64,000 bases of DNA from an uncultured Litoreibacter sp. (GTDB lineage: Bacteria > Pseudomonadota > Alphaproteobacteria > Rhodobacterales > Rhodobacteraceae): the NCBI GenBank assembly GCA_947492995.1, contig CANLOU010000006.1, forward strand, positions 24,079 to 88,078, in the 5' to 3' direction. Within the stretch, counting starts at the first letter, position 1, and each line of letters starts with the position of its first letter. The notes beneath the pieces are model-generated. The model was given only the letters and a program-made list of their open reading frames with translations, ran no database searches and was not told the origin of the DNA. A program made the position numbers and the translations under genes. Shown here piece after piece: positions 35,096 to 43,155 of the stretch.

Positions 35096-35464
35096 ATGTC
35101 CGTGACCCGCCTGACATTCAAGGAAATGTGCGCCGAATTCGACGTCACGCCCCGCACCTTGCGGTATTACGAATACATTGAATTGCTGAGCCCCGAACGC
35201 GACGGCCGGTCCCGCTTTTACCACAGCCGCGAGGTTGCCCGCATGAAACTCATCATGCGCGGCCGCAAATTCGGGTTCTCGCTGGAGGACATCCGGCAGT
35301 GGCTTGATCTGTACGACACCAGCGAAAAGAACTCCGCCCAGATGGAAGCGTGGATTGAATTGGCCGACTCGCAGATGGAAGAGCTCACCAGCCGTCGGGA
35401 CCAGATCGACGAGGCGATTGCCGAATTGCAGGCTCTCAGAGATCAGGTCGCCAAAGGGCTTTGA
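35096..35464 (+). CDS. MerR family transcriptional regulator
   Basis: A 122-aa regulator. The winged helix (about residues 1-75) reads TFKEMCAEFDVTPRTLRYYE and SRFYHSREVARMKLI, then FGFSLEDIRQWLDLYD. A C-terminal coiled coil of about 35 residues follows (QMEELTSRRDQIDEAIAELQ). There is no cysteine-rich metal loop, so it is not a metal sensor. It is a clear paralogue of the MerR protein at 35774, with the same GRKFGFSLEDIR core. The family branch is that of LiuR-type regulators of acyl-CoA catabolism. Confidence 0.88.
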   Translation: MSVTRLTFKEMCAEFDVTPRTLRYYEYIELLSPERDGRSRFYHSREVARMKLIMRGRKFGFSLEDIRQWLDLYDTSEKNSAQMEAWIELADSQMEELTSRRDQIDEAIAELQALRDQVAKGL

Positions 35465-35773
35465 GCCAAATCTTGCCATCCTTCCGCCGTGCTGCCCTCA
35501 AACCGGGCGGCACCGCCGATGCGTCATTATCACTTAAAAGTGACGAAAAATCGCCGGTTTTCCCCCTAAATGCGCATTTTAAAGCGCTTTGGGCGCGATA
35601 GAATGTTTCGCGTGACGTAGGGTGACCTTTGCTGACATTACGTCAATCCAATTTTGACGCCACGTCACGTTTACGTAAACGTCAACTAAGGTTGTAAGGT
35701 GAGCCGAACACCCTCACGTCGCCATCATCGACACTGATACTGTTTTTGATTTCGGCAACGTGAAGGACACACC
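35465..35773. promoter_or_regulatory. 309-bp intergenic region with 16-bp palindrome, upstream of second MerR gene
   Basis: No gene is seen here. The last part is rich in ACGTCA/TGACGT-like words (about 35612-35685) and contains the perfect palindrome ACGTTTACGTAAACGT at 35667-35682, about 90 bp before the MerR start. A second partial dyad, TTGACG...CGTCAA, encloses it (35654-35685). This is the form expected for the operator of a MerR regulator of fatty-acid or branched-chain catabolism, so autoregulation and control of the following acyl-CoA dehydrogenase gene is likely. Confidence 0.55.
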
Positions 35774-36184
35774 ATGACCGAGGGAATAATGACAATCCGT
35801 GAAATGTGCGAAGCTTTTGGCGTCACGCCACGGACCCTGCGCTTCTACGAGGCAAAAGAGCTGATCTTTCCCGTCCGGGACGGGCAAAAGCGACTGTACA
35901 ACAAAAGCGACCGGGCCCGGCTGAAGCTGATCCTGCGCGGCAAGCGCTTCGGCTTCTCGCTGGAGGAAATCCGCCAGCTTCTGGACATGTACAATCTGGG
36001 CGACCAGCAGGCGACGCAGCTGGCCAAGACCTACGAAATTGCAAAACACCGTCTGGCCGATATGATCCGCCAGAGAGACGAGTTGAGTGAAGCCATTGAC
36101 GATCTGTCGAACCAGCTGCGCTGGGGCGAAAAGATGCTGGCCTCGCTTGAAGAGCAATCCATGCCCCGCGCCGCTGCGGGCTGA
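35774..36184 (+). CDS. MerR family transcriptional regulator of the acyl-CoA cluster
   Basis: A 136-aa protein with a MerR winged helix (TIREMCEAFGVTPRTLRFYE, then GKRFGFSLEEIRQLLDMY) and a C-terminal coiled coil (about residues 80-125: AKHRLADMIRQRDELSEAI). It lacks metal-binding cysteines. Thirty bases separate it from the acyl-CoA dehydrogenase gene, and a strong palindrome lies upstream. By analogy with LiuR-type regulators it should sense an acyl-CoA and control the downstream cluster. An internal ATG at residue 6 is an alternative start. Confidence 0.9.
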   Translation: MTEGIMTIREMCEAFGVTPRTLRFYEAKELIFPVRDGQKRLYNKSDRARLKLILRGKRFGFSLEEIRQLLDMYNLGDQQATQLAKTYEIAKHRLADMIRQRDELSEAIDDLSNQLRWGEKMLASLEEQSMPRAAAG

Positions 36185-36214
36185 CCTATAGACCAGACCG
36201 ACCGGAGGAAACCC

Positions 36215-37993
36215 ATGCCGACCTACACCGCCCCAGTAAAAGACATGCAATTCGTGCTGCACGAGATGCTGAAGATCAGCGAACAGGACGTGGAGGGGTA
36301 TAGCGACCTCGACGCAGATTTCACCGGGGCCATTCTGGAGGAGGCCGGCAAAATTTCATCCGAAGTGCTGCAACCGTTGAACGCCGTTGGCGACACCGAG
36401 GGCTGCACGCTGGAAAACGGGGTGGTTCGGACCCCGACCGGATTCAAGGCGGCCTTCGAGCAGATGAAAGAAGGCGGCTGGACCGCGCTGGACTGCGATC
36501 CAGACTATGGCGGCCAGGGCCTGCCCTACCTGATGGGCACAGCAGTGGGCGAGATGATGGTGTCCGCCAACATGGCCTTCAACATGTATCAGGGCCTGAC
36601 CCACGGCGCCTATTCCGCTATCCACGCCCATGGCACGGATGAGCAGAAAGCAAAATGGCTGCCCAAAATGGTCAGCTGCGAATGGACTGGCACCATGAAC
36701 CTGACGGAGCCGCATTGCGGCACCGATCTGGGCCTGATGCGCACCAAAGCGGTCCCGCAGGACGACGGGTCCTACAAAATCTCCGGCCAGAAGATCTTCA
36801 TCTCGGCGGGCGAGCATGACATGGCCGACAACATCATCCATCTGGTGCTGGCCAAGATCGAAGGCGGGCCTGAGGGCATCAAGGGCGTGTCGCTGTTCAT
36901 CGTGCCGAAATTCCTGGTCGGTGACGACGGTGAAATCGGCGCGCGCAATGGCGTGTCGGTCGGGGCCATCGAGGAAAAGATGGGCATCCACGGCAATTCC
37001 ACCTGCGTGATGAACTATGACGAGGCGACTGGCTATTTGCTGGGCACCGAGCATAAAGGCATGCGTGCCATGTTCACCATGATGAACGAGGCGCGTCTGG
37101 GCGTGGGCCTGCAAGGCTACGCGCAAGCCGCCGTCGCTTATGAAAACGCCGCATGGTACGCCAATGACCGGCTTCAGGGCCGCGCCGTCACCGGCGACGC
37201 ATATCCCGACAAGCCGGCCGACCCGCTGATCGTGCATCCCGACATTCGCCGCAACCTGATGGACCAGAAGTCCTTTGTTGAGGGCGCGCGGGCGTTTGTG
37301 TTCTGGGGGGCCAACCTGATCGACCGCCACCACCGCGCGGGCGACGACGATGCGGACGGGCTGATCTCGCTGATGACGCCGGTTATCAAGGGCTTCCTGA
37401 CCGACAAAGGCTTTGAATACGCCACCGCCGCGCAGCAGGTCTATGGCGGCCACGGCTATATCGAGGAATGGGGCATGTCCCAATTTGCCCGCGATGCCCG
37501 CATCGCGATGATCTATGAAGGGGCCAACGGCGTGCAGGCGCTCGACCTGGTGGGCCGCAAGCTGTCGCAGGACGGCGGCAAACATGTGATGGCGTTCTTC
37601 GAGATGGTGAAAAGCTTCATCAAGGAGAATTCCGGCGACGAGGCGTTCGACAAGGACTTCCTTGAGCCGCTGAAAGCCGCGTCCAAGGACTTGCAGGCCG
37701 CCGGCATGTATTTCATGCAAAACGGCATGAAGAACCCGAACCACGCGCTGGCAGGCTCCTATGACTTCATGCATATGATGGGCCATGTCTGCCTCGGCCT
37801 GATGTGGGCACGGATGGCGAAAGCCGCGCAGGCCTCCCTTGATGGCGGCGCGTCGGACACTGCGTTCTACGAGGCCAAAATCGCCACTGGCCGCTACTAC
37901 ATGGCGCGCCAACTGCCGGCGACGGCCATGCATCTGGCCCGCATCAATTCGGGCGCGGATACGGTCATGGCGCTGGACGCGGCAAACTTCTAA
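36215..37993 (+). CDS. Acyl-CoA dehydrogenase, DmdC-like (3-methylmercaptopropionyl-CoA dehydrogenase type)
   Basis: A 592-aa FAD enzyme, longer than the ~380-aa classic acyl-CoA dehydrogenases. It has an N-terminal extension ([15 protein letters not shown]), the central core ([22 protein letters not shown]-binding; [12 protein letters not shown]), the C-terminal core ([20 protein letters not shown] with [20 protein letters not shown]) and an extra C-terminal domain of about 120 residues. This layout is that of DmdC and related enzymes. In roseobacters DmdC dehydrogenates methylmercaptopropionyl-CoA in DMSP degradation, but paralogues act on other acyl-CoAs. GGAGGAAACC precedes the ATG. It is directly downstream of the MerR gene. 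Confidence 0.88.
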   Translation: MPTYTAPVKDMQFVLHEMLKISEQDVEGYSDLDADFTGAILEEAGKISSEVLQPLNAVGDTEGCTLENGVVRTPTGFKAAFEQMKEGGWTALDCDPDYGGQGLPYLMGTAVGEMMVSANMAFNMYQGLTHGAYSAIHAHGTDEQKAKWLPKMVSCEWTGTMNLTEPHCGTDLGLMRTKAVPQDDGSYKISGQKIFISAGEHDMADNIIHLVLAKIEGGPEGIKGVSLFIVPKFLVGDDGEIGARNGVSVGAIEEKMGIHGNSTCVMNYDEATGYLLGTEHKGMRAMFTMMNEARLGVGLQGYAQAAVAYENAAWYANDRLQGRAVTGDAYPDKPADPLIVHPDIRRNLMDQKSFVEGARAFVFWGANLIDRHHRAGDDDADGLISLMTPVIKGFLTDKGFEYATAAQQVYGGHGYIEEWGMSQFARDARIAMIYEGANGVQALDLVGRKLSQDGGKHVMAFFEMVKSFIKENSGDEAFDKDFLEPLKAASKDLQAAGMYFMQNGMKNPNHALAGSYDFMHMMGHVCLGLMWARMAKAAQASLDGGASDTAFYEAKIATGRYYMARQLPATAMHLARINSGADTVMALDAANF

Positions 37994-38046
37994 GCTAGGG
38001 GCGGGGAGACCCCCGCCCTACCCCGCCGCTTGTTCTGGGAGGAGCC

Positions 38047-38259
38047 ATGGCAGAGCGTTTCAAACCGACCCGTCGCGTCAACCTCGCGTTGACCGAACGT
38101 GGATGGCGCAACCTCAAGAAATTCAGCTCCGAGGCGGGATTAGACGAGGGGGAGGCCATCTCCTTCCTCTTTGAAAACTTCAGCTCGGTGATGAACGAGG
38201 ACAACCTGACCCACCGGCTGCGCATCTTCAATTCCGAGCTGGAGGCGCGCAAGAAATGA
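38047..38259 (+). CDS. Small conserved protein, 70 aa
   Basis: A short basic protein with an excellent GGGAGGAGCC ribosome site, 53 bases after the acyl-CoA dehydrogenase. It has an N-terminal strand-like part (RFKPTRRVNLALTERGWRNL) and a helix pair (KKFSSEAGLDEGEAISFLFENF), a ribbon-helix-helix-like pattern. It may be a small DNA-binding or regulatory protein; not recognised further. Confidence 0.7.
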   Translation: MAERFKPTRRVNLALTERGWRNLKKFSSEAGLDEGEAISFLFENFSSVMNEDNLTHRLRIFNSELEARKK

Positions 38260-38287
38260 CGTCCCGACATCGGCCCCCGACCGCCAT

Positions 38288-38349
38288 GAGTATTTTTGCC
38301 AAAACGAAACCATCAGGGGCTCTTGGGCTTCGTTTTGGTCCAAATACTC
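38288..38349. repeat. Inverted pair of GTATTTTTGCCAAAACGAA elements forming a long stem-loop
   Basis: The copy at 38288-38308 and a reverse-oriented copy at 38329-38349 (with TCCAAATAC in place of GCAAAAATAC) can pair over about 20 bp with a 20-base loop. It lies between the 70-aa gene and the GST gene. The size fits a transcription terminator or RNA-stability element, possibly acting both ways. Confidence 0.65.
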
Positions 38350-38383
38350 ACTCCCCAGATCGCAACATGGAAGGCCGCCCCCA

Positions 38384-39007
38384 ATGATGAAACTGTATTG
38401 CTTTGGCGAAAGCGGCAACGCCTACAAGGCCGCCCTGACGCTTGAACTGGCCGGCGTCGCGTGGGAGCCGGTTTTTGTGGACTTCTTCAACGGCGAGGCC
38501 CGCTCGGATGCGTTCCGCGCGATCAACCCGATGGGCGAGGTTCCGGTGCTGGTTGACGGCGATGTCACGCTGACCCAATCGGGGGTGATCCAACACTATG
38601 TCGTGGACCAGACCGGCAAGCTGGGCGGCGCAGCTGCCGAAAAATACGAAGTGCTGCGCTGGGTGCTGTGGGACAACCACAAAATGTCGAGCCAGGCGGG
38701 CGTGACCCGCTTCCTGACCAATTTCCTGCCCGAAGAGAAACGCCCGACAGACGCGATTGCGTTTCTTCAAGGGCGCTTGCAAGCGGCTTACAAGACGCTT
38801 GACGATCACCTGGCGGGCCGCGACTGGATTGCGGGTGACGGCATGACCGTGGCCGACATCTCGAATTGCGGCTACTTGTTTTACGACGAGCCCTTCGGCT
38901 TCGTGCGCAAGGACTGGCCCAATATCGACGCCTGGCTGACCCGCATCAGCGACACACCCGGCTGGAAACACCCATACGACCTGATGCAAAGGGCCCTGCC
39001 CGCATGA
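38384..39007 (+). CDS. Glutathione S-transferase family protein
   Basis: A 207-aa GST. The thioredoxin-fold N-terminal domain (residues 1-80) begins KLYCFGESGNAYKAAL, with INPMGEVPVLVDGDVTLTQS holding the cis-proline and glutathione gamma-Glu contact. The helical C-terminal domain has DWIAGDGMTVADISNCGYLF, the conserved N-capping box. It starts with two consecutive ATGs. In this acyl-CoA cluster it may detoxify or isomerise an intermediate. Confidence 0.9.
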   Translation: MMKLYCFGESGNAYKAALTLELAGVAWEPVFVDFFNGEARSDAFRAINPMGEVPVLVDGDVTLTQSGVIQHYVVDQTGKLGGAAAEKYEVLRWVLWDNHKMSSQAGVTRFLTNFLPEEKRPTDAIAFLQGRLQAAYKTLDDHLAGRDWIAGDGMTVADISNCGYLFYDEPFGFVRKDWPNIDAWLTRISDTPGWKHPYDLMQRALPA

Positions 39008-39080
39008 GCGCAACCCCACAAATTTTGCTGGATTTTCAGCGTCCTGCCCGCAATGATGCGCGGATCGGGACGGAGATTTT

Positions 39081-39548
39081 ATGTTCAGCAAACTGGCGCT
39101 TGGCGCGATTTGGGGCTACCAGCAATATGTCTCGCCCCACAAAGGCTTCCGCTGCGCCTATGCGGTCGCGCATGGCGGCACGGGCTGCTCGGGCTACGCC
39201 AAATATGCGATCCGCGACCACGGCATTTGGCGGGCCATCCCGATCATCCGCCAACGCCTGCGCGACTGCAAAGCGGCCTATGACGACATCAAGGCCAGCT
39301 GCACCTGCCGCGACGCGCCGCTTGATGACAGCGAGCGCGCCGAGCTTGAACGGCGGCGCAAGAAGGACGGCAAATGCAGCAAGGGCGACCTTTGCTTGGG
39401 ATGCGGGGATTGCGGCGGCGGCTGTGGCGGCTCGGCCGCACGTGGCGCAAGCAGCAACAAGATGTGTGACCTCAACCCCTGCGACGGCGACATTGGCTGC
39501 GGCAGCTGCGACGCGTGTTCATGCGACGTCTGCTCATGCGGCGGCTAG
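39081..39548 (+). CDS. yidD: YidD-like membrane insertion factor with a cysteine-rich C-terminal tail
   Basis: A 155-aa protein. The first ~80 residues follow YidD: YQQYVSPHKGFRCAYAV, then GGTGCSGYAKYAIRDHG and an RLRDCKAAYDD end. YidD assists YidC-dependent membrane protein insertion. Unlike standard YidD (about 70-90 aa) it carries a tail from about residue 95 with some 15 cysteines in CxxC, CGGGCGG and CDACSCDVCSCGG-like clusters, able to bind metal. The canonical PTCS motif is altered to TGCS. GGAG precedes the ATG. Confidence 0.75.
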   Translation: MFSKLALGAIWGYQQYVSPHKGFRCAYAVAHGGTGCSGYAKYAIRDHGIWRAIPIIRQRLRDCKAAYDDIKASCTCRDAPLDDSERAELERRRKKDGKCSKGDLCLGCGDCGGGCGGSAARGASSNKMCDLNPCDGDIGCGSCDACSCDVCSCGG

Positions 39549-39566
39549 CGAATATGGGGCCAGCAC

Positions 39567-39905
39567 ATGATCCTCGTGGCGTTCCTCATCGGCATGGCGC
39601 TCTGCGCCGTGACGCTGGCGCTGATCCACGCTGAGGACAGTGGCGACAAGTTTGGCAGCGCCGTGGCCATGTTTGCCGCCTGGTGCGCCTTTGGGATGCT
39701 TTTGATGGGCGGGACATGGGGTCTTGGGATTGTGATCCCCGGCCTCATCGCCGCCGTGGTACTGGTTTTAAGAACGACGACATTTGGCAAGGCACTCTGC
39801 CCCCTTGCCCCTTACAAAATGCCCCTCGGGATTGGCGCGCTGGTGTGCAGCGTGCTGGTCTGGGTGGGGGTGCTCAACATGATGGAAGGACTCCCCAATG
39901 GCTGA
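39567..39905 (+). CDS. Small integral membrane protein, unknown function
   Basis: A 112-aa protein with four predicted hydrophobic helices: residues 1-20, about 30-46, 50-67 and 88-105. Its stop overlaps the start of the thiolase gene by eight bases, so it is translated with it. It has no recognised domain. Proximity to the YidD-like gene (18 bases) suggests the two form a unit. Confidence 0.7.
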   Translation: MILVAFLIGMALCAVTLALIHAEDSGDKFGSAVAMFAAWCAFGMLLMGGTWGLGIVIPGLIAAVVLVLRTTTFGKALCPLAPYKMPLGIGALVCSVLVWVGVLNMMEGLPNG

Positions 39906-41109
39906 AGCCTATATCTACGACGCCGTGCGTTCCCCCCGCGGCAAAGGCCGCAAAGACGGCTCCCTGCACGAGGTCACCGCGGCCCGCCTGTCGGCGCAAA
40001 TTCTCAACGCTGTGAAAGAGCGCAACGGGCTCGAAGGCCACGCCGTCGAGGACGTGATCTGGGGCAACGCCACCCAGGTGATGGAGCAAGGCGGCTGTCT
40101 GGCCCGCACCGCCGTTCTGGCCTCGGATCTTGACGAGCGCATTCCCGGCCTCAGCATCAACCGGTTCTGCGCCAGCGGGCTGGAGGCTGTGAACCTCGCC
40201 GCCAACCAGATCAGTGGCGGCGCGGGCGAGGGCTATATCGCGGGCGGCGTGGAGATGATGGGCCGCGTGCCGATGGGCTCTGACGGGGCCGCGATTGCGG
40301 TGGACCCGAGCATTGCGATGAAGTCGTATTTTGTCCCGCAGGGCATCTCGGCCGATATCATTGCCACCGAATACGGGTTCAGCCGCGACGATGCGGACCA
40401 GCTGGCCGTGGCCTCGCAACAGCGGGCCAAGGCGGCCTGGGACGACAAGCGGTTCGAAAACTCCATCATCCCCATCAAGGACCAGAACGGCCTGCCTATT
40501 TTGGACCATGACGAATATATGCGCCCCGGCTCCGACATGCAGTCGATGGGCTCGCTGAACCCGGCCTTTCAGGCGATGGGCGAGGTGATGCCCGGCTTCG
40601 ACAAGGTCGCGCTGATGAAATACCCGCATCTCGAGAAGATCAACCACATCCACCATGCGGGCAATTCGTCTGGTATCGTGGACGGCTCGGCGGCGGTGCT
40701 GATCGGCTCCAAGGAATTCGGCAAGCAGTTCGGCCTCAAGCCCCGCGCCAAGTTCCGCGCCACCGCCAAGATCGGACTGGATCCCACCATCATGCTGACC
40801 GGCCCCGTGCCGGTGACCCAGCATATCATGAAGCAAAGCGGCATGAGCATCAGCGACATTGACCTGTTTGAGGTCAACGAGGCCTTCGCCTCGGTGGTGC
40901 TGCGCTTCATGCAGGCCTTCGATGTGGACGCAGATAAGGTGAACGTCAATGGCGGCTCGATTGCCATGGGCCACCCGCTGGGCGCCACCGGCGCGATCAT
41001 CCTTGGCACGCTGCTCGACGAGATGGAGCGGACCGACAAAGAGGTTGGCATGGCGACGCTTTGCGTGGCCTCCGGCATGGGGGCGGCGACGATTATTGAG
41101 CGGGTCTAA
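39898..41109 (+). CDS. fadA: Acetyl-CoA C-acyltransferase (thiolase)
   Basis: A 403-aa thiolase that cleaves 3-ketoacyl-CoA to acetyl-CoA and a shortened acyl-CoA. The nucleophile is Cys91 in INRFCASGLEAV. The other catalytic elements are VNEAFA, GGSIAMGHPLGATGA (His) and CVASGMGAATII (second Cys). All active-site residues are present. It forms a beta-oxidation set with the acyl-CoA dehydrogenase upstream and the FadB-type enzyme at 43152. Degradative (3-ketoacyl) rather than biosynthetic use follows from this context. Confidence 0.92.
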   Translation: MAEAYIYDAVRSPRGKGRKDGSLHEVTAARLSAQILNAVKERNGLEGHAVEDVIWGNATQVMEQGGCLARTAVLASDLDERIPGLSINRFCASGLEAVNLAANQISGGAGEGYIAGGVEMMGRVPMGSDGAAIAVDPSIAMKSYFVPQGISADIIATEYGFSRDDADQLAVASQQRAKAAWDDKRFENSIIPIKDQNGLPILDHDEYMRPGSDMQSMGSLNPAFQAMGEVMPGFDKVALMKYPHLEKINHIHHAGNSSGIVDGSAAVLIGSKEFGKQFGLKPRAKFRATAKIGLDPTIMLTGPVPVTQHIMKQSGMSISDIDLFEVNEAFASVVLRFMQAFDVDADKVNVNGGSIAMGHPLGATGAIILGTLLDEMERTDKEVGMATLCVASGMGAATIIERV

Positions 41110-41212
41110 ACCCGCAGCTTCACTGGTTGATATTGGAACGAGAGGAACCCAACCGCCGTATATGACAAGGGTCACACCGACCCAAACGGCATAGCAGAAC
41201 AAGGTATTTCGG

Positions 41213-41704
41213 ATGAGTAGACTGGCGGCGTTACGCGAAGCAGAGGACATTTATCAAGCGCATCTTGATGCGTTGTCCGAGGCTTTGCTGACGGGAAATG
41301 CCAAGGCTTTCGTAGCGGGAATTTCGTTGCCGCATTCGATCTCCTGCGAAGACAGCAATACGGTGGTTGAGACACATGAAGAGATGATCCGAATTTTCAA
41401 CGCATATCATCGAACCCTGACCTCTCAGGGCGTCACCGAACAGGCGCGCATCGTGACCAAGGCGGAGTTTGTAACGCCGGACGTGATCGTGGGTGAACAT
41501 GAAACGCATATTATGCGCGACGGCCTGCGCCTGGTTGAACCCTATCCAAACCGGGTGCGGTTGGATCGTATCAATGGTGGTTGGTACGAAACCAAGGCGG
41601 CCAACGGGGTGAAATGCGACGGCAACCGCATGCTGATGCCGCAGCCGACCCATGCCATCCCCGATCTGCCGAATGAACCTCATTTTGAACCGAAAGGCGC
41701 CTGA
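41213..41704 (+). CDS. NTF2-like (SnoaL-type) protein, single repeat of a local family
   Basis: A 163-aa protein. It shares a repeated pattern with both halves of the 328-aa protein at 42169: an Y-Q-x(2)-L-D-x-L-S helix at the start (IYQAHLDALSEALL), a middle KAEFVTPDVIVGEHETHIM and a late strand NRVRLDRINGGWYETK. The pattern (helix, strands, 'AEF', 'HxTH' or 'HET') is consistent with the cone-shaped NTF2/SnoaL fold. No catalytic residues are assigned. It is between the thiolase and a cupin gene. Confidence 0.7.
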   Translation: MSRLAALREAEDIYQAHLDALSEALLTGNAKAFVAGISLPHSISCEDSNTVVETHEEMIRIFNAYHRTLTSQGVTEQARIVTKAEFVTPDVIVGEHETHIMRDGLRLVEPYPNRVRLDRINGGWYETKAANGVKCDGNRMLMPQPTHAIPDLPNEPHFEPKGA

Positions 41705-41714
41705 AGAGATTTCT

Positions 41715-42176
41715 ATGCCCAAAGTTGATATTGCATCTCTTCCCGTCAAGACAGGGTCCGGCTACCCCGGTGCCCGCGCCGCGTTGATGGATGGCAGATC
41801 GCAAGTGGCGCTGGGCGACCCCGGCGGGCTGACCCAATTTGGCGCCAACCTTGTCACCCTAGCCCCCGGCGCGTTGTCATCGCTGCGTCACTGGCATGAA
41901 AAGCAGGATGAGTTTCTGGTTGTCACGGCGGGCGTCTGCACCCTTGTCGACGACAGCGGCGAAACCGAACTGGCCGCCGGCGACTGCGCCGCCTTCCCCG
42001 CTGGTGACCCCAACGGGCATCATCTGGTCAACAAATCAAAGGCGGATGCGGCATTTGTCGTGGTTGGCACCCGAACCCCGACAGAGGTTGCATATTACAG
42101 CGATGAGGACATGATGGTGACGGTCGACAACGGCACCTACACTTTCACCCGCAAAGACGGCTCGGCCCTTGACTGA
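41715..42176 (+). CDS. Cupin domain-containing protein
   Basis: A 153-aa cupin. Motif 1 is LRHWHEKQDEFLVVTAGVC (HxH, Glu and Gly of the metal site). Motif 2 is ELAAGDCAAFPAGDPNGHHL (second histidine). A canonical metal centre is therefore intact. The start at 41715 gives PKVDIASLPVKTGSGYP, the normal N-terminus of this roseobacter cupin group. The frame's earlier ATG would read back into the previous gene. It could be a small isomerase or dioxygenase acting in the acyl-CoA route. Confidence 0.85.
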   Translation: MPKVDIASLPVKTGSGYPGARAALMDGRSQVALGDPGGLTQFGANLVTLAPGALSSLRHWHEKQDEFLVVTAGVCTLVDDSGETELAAGDCAAFPAGDPNGHHLVNKSKADAAFVVVGTRTPTEVAYYSDEDMMVTVDNGTYTFTRKDGSALD

Positions 42177-43155
42177 AAACAGCACATATCAAGACGACTC
42201 CGCGTCGCACACCGCGGCAAAGGCGATCTACCAGAAGTTTCTGGATGATATGTCCATTGCGGTGATGGAGTTCGACGCCGACGTTCTGACCCACCGCATC
42301 AAGCTGCCATTGCGGGTCACCACCCAGACCCGCGAACTGCTGTTGGAGACGGAAGACGACTGGCTGCTGATGATAAAACGTATGCAGCAAAGCCTGCAGG
42401 CGATGGGCATCAACCACTACATCCGGCTGGCCAACAGGGCCGAGTTTCTCAGCGAAAACTACATCGAGGGCGTGCATGTCACGCACACGTTGTGCAACGC
42501 CACCCCGATGATCCCGTCCTACGAGAACCGCGCCACCCTGAGCCGCGTTGACGGCGAATGGAAGCTGACGCTGCTGGAAACGTCATTGGTCAACAACCAC
42601 TACCCGATCGCCATTCCGCGTGTTGATACCAGCGCCAAGCCGATCTTCTCGAAAACCGATACCGAGAACGACATCAGGCGCACCAATTCCTCGCCGCTGG
42701 CGCTGTATCAGGAATATCTGGACACCCTGAGCCGCACGAATATGGAAGACGATTTTGACGGCTGGTGCGCGCTTTGCGACTTCCCGCACACCGTTCATAT
42801 GGACAGTTTGGACGAGGTGATTGAGCGCCCCGAAGAGATCAGACCGTTTTTCGACATGCTTAAGAAGCTAATCGCCGATAACGAGGTCGACGACCTGCGT
42901 CGTCAGGCCCACCGGGCCGAATTCGTCAGCGCCACCCAGCTTTGCGGCTACCACGAAACATCCCTGTATTCCAAAGGCACCTGCAAAATCGGCCCGATTT
43001 CCAGCCGCTACATCCTGCGGCGCACCGACACCAGTTGGCGGGCCGTATCCATCACAAACTCTGTCAAGAATAACCAATTCCCCTATTCCATCCCGGAGAT
43101 CAGCGACGCGCTGGTCTCCCTGCGAGACATCCAAGAAAGGACAACACGCACATGA
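42169..43155 (+). CDS. Protein with two tandem NTF2-like repeats
   Basis: A 328-aa protein made of two homologous halves, roughly residues 18-150 and 175-310. Each starts with an 'IYQ/LYQ-x-F/Y-LD' helix (AIYQKFLDDMS; ALYQEYLDTLS), has 'RAEF' followed by 'GVHVTH' or 'GYHETS', and ends with 'NNHYPIAIP' or 'NNQFPYSIP'. The gene at 41213 is a single copy of the same unit. The TTG start at 42169 overlaps the cupin stop; the next in-frame ATG (residue 28) would cut the first helix. The function is unknown; conserved placement between thiolase and FadB genes suggests an acyl-CoA-related role. Confidence 0.75.
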   Translation: MTENSTYQDDSASHTAAKAIYQKFLDDMSIAVMEFDADVLTHRIKLPLRVTTQTRELLLETEDDWLLMIKRMQQSLQAMGINHYIRLANRAEFLSENYIEGVHVTHTLCNATPMIPSYENRATLSRVDGEWKLTLLETSLVNNHYPIAIPRVDTSAKPIFSKTDTENDIRRTNSSPLALYQEYLDTLSRTNMEDDFDGWCALCDFPHTVHMDSLDEVIERPEEIRPFFDMLKKLIADNEVDDLRRQAHRAEFVSATQLCGYHETSLYSKGTCKIGPISSRYILRRTDTSWRAVSITNSVKNNQFPYSIPEISDALVSLRDIQERTTRT

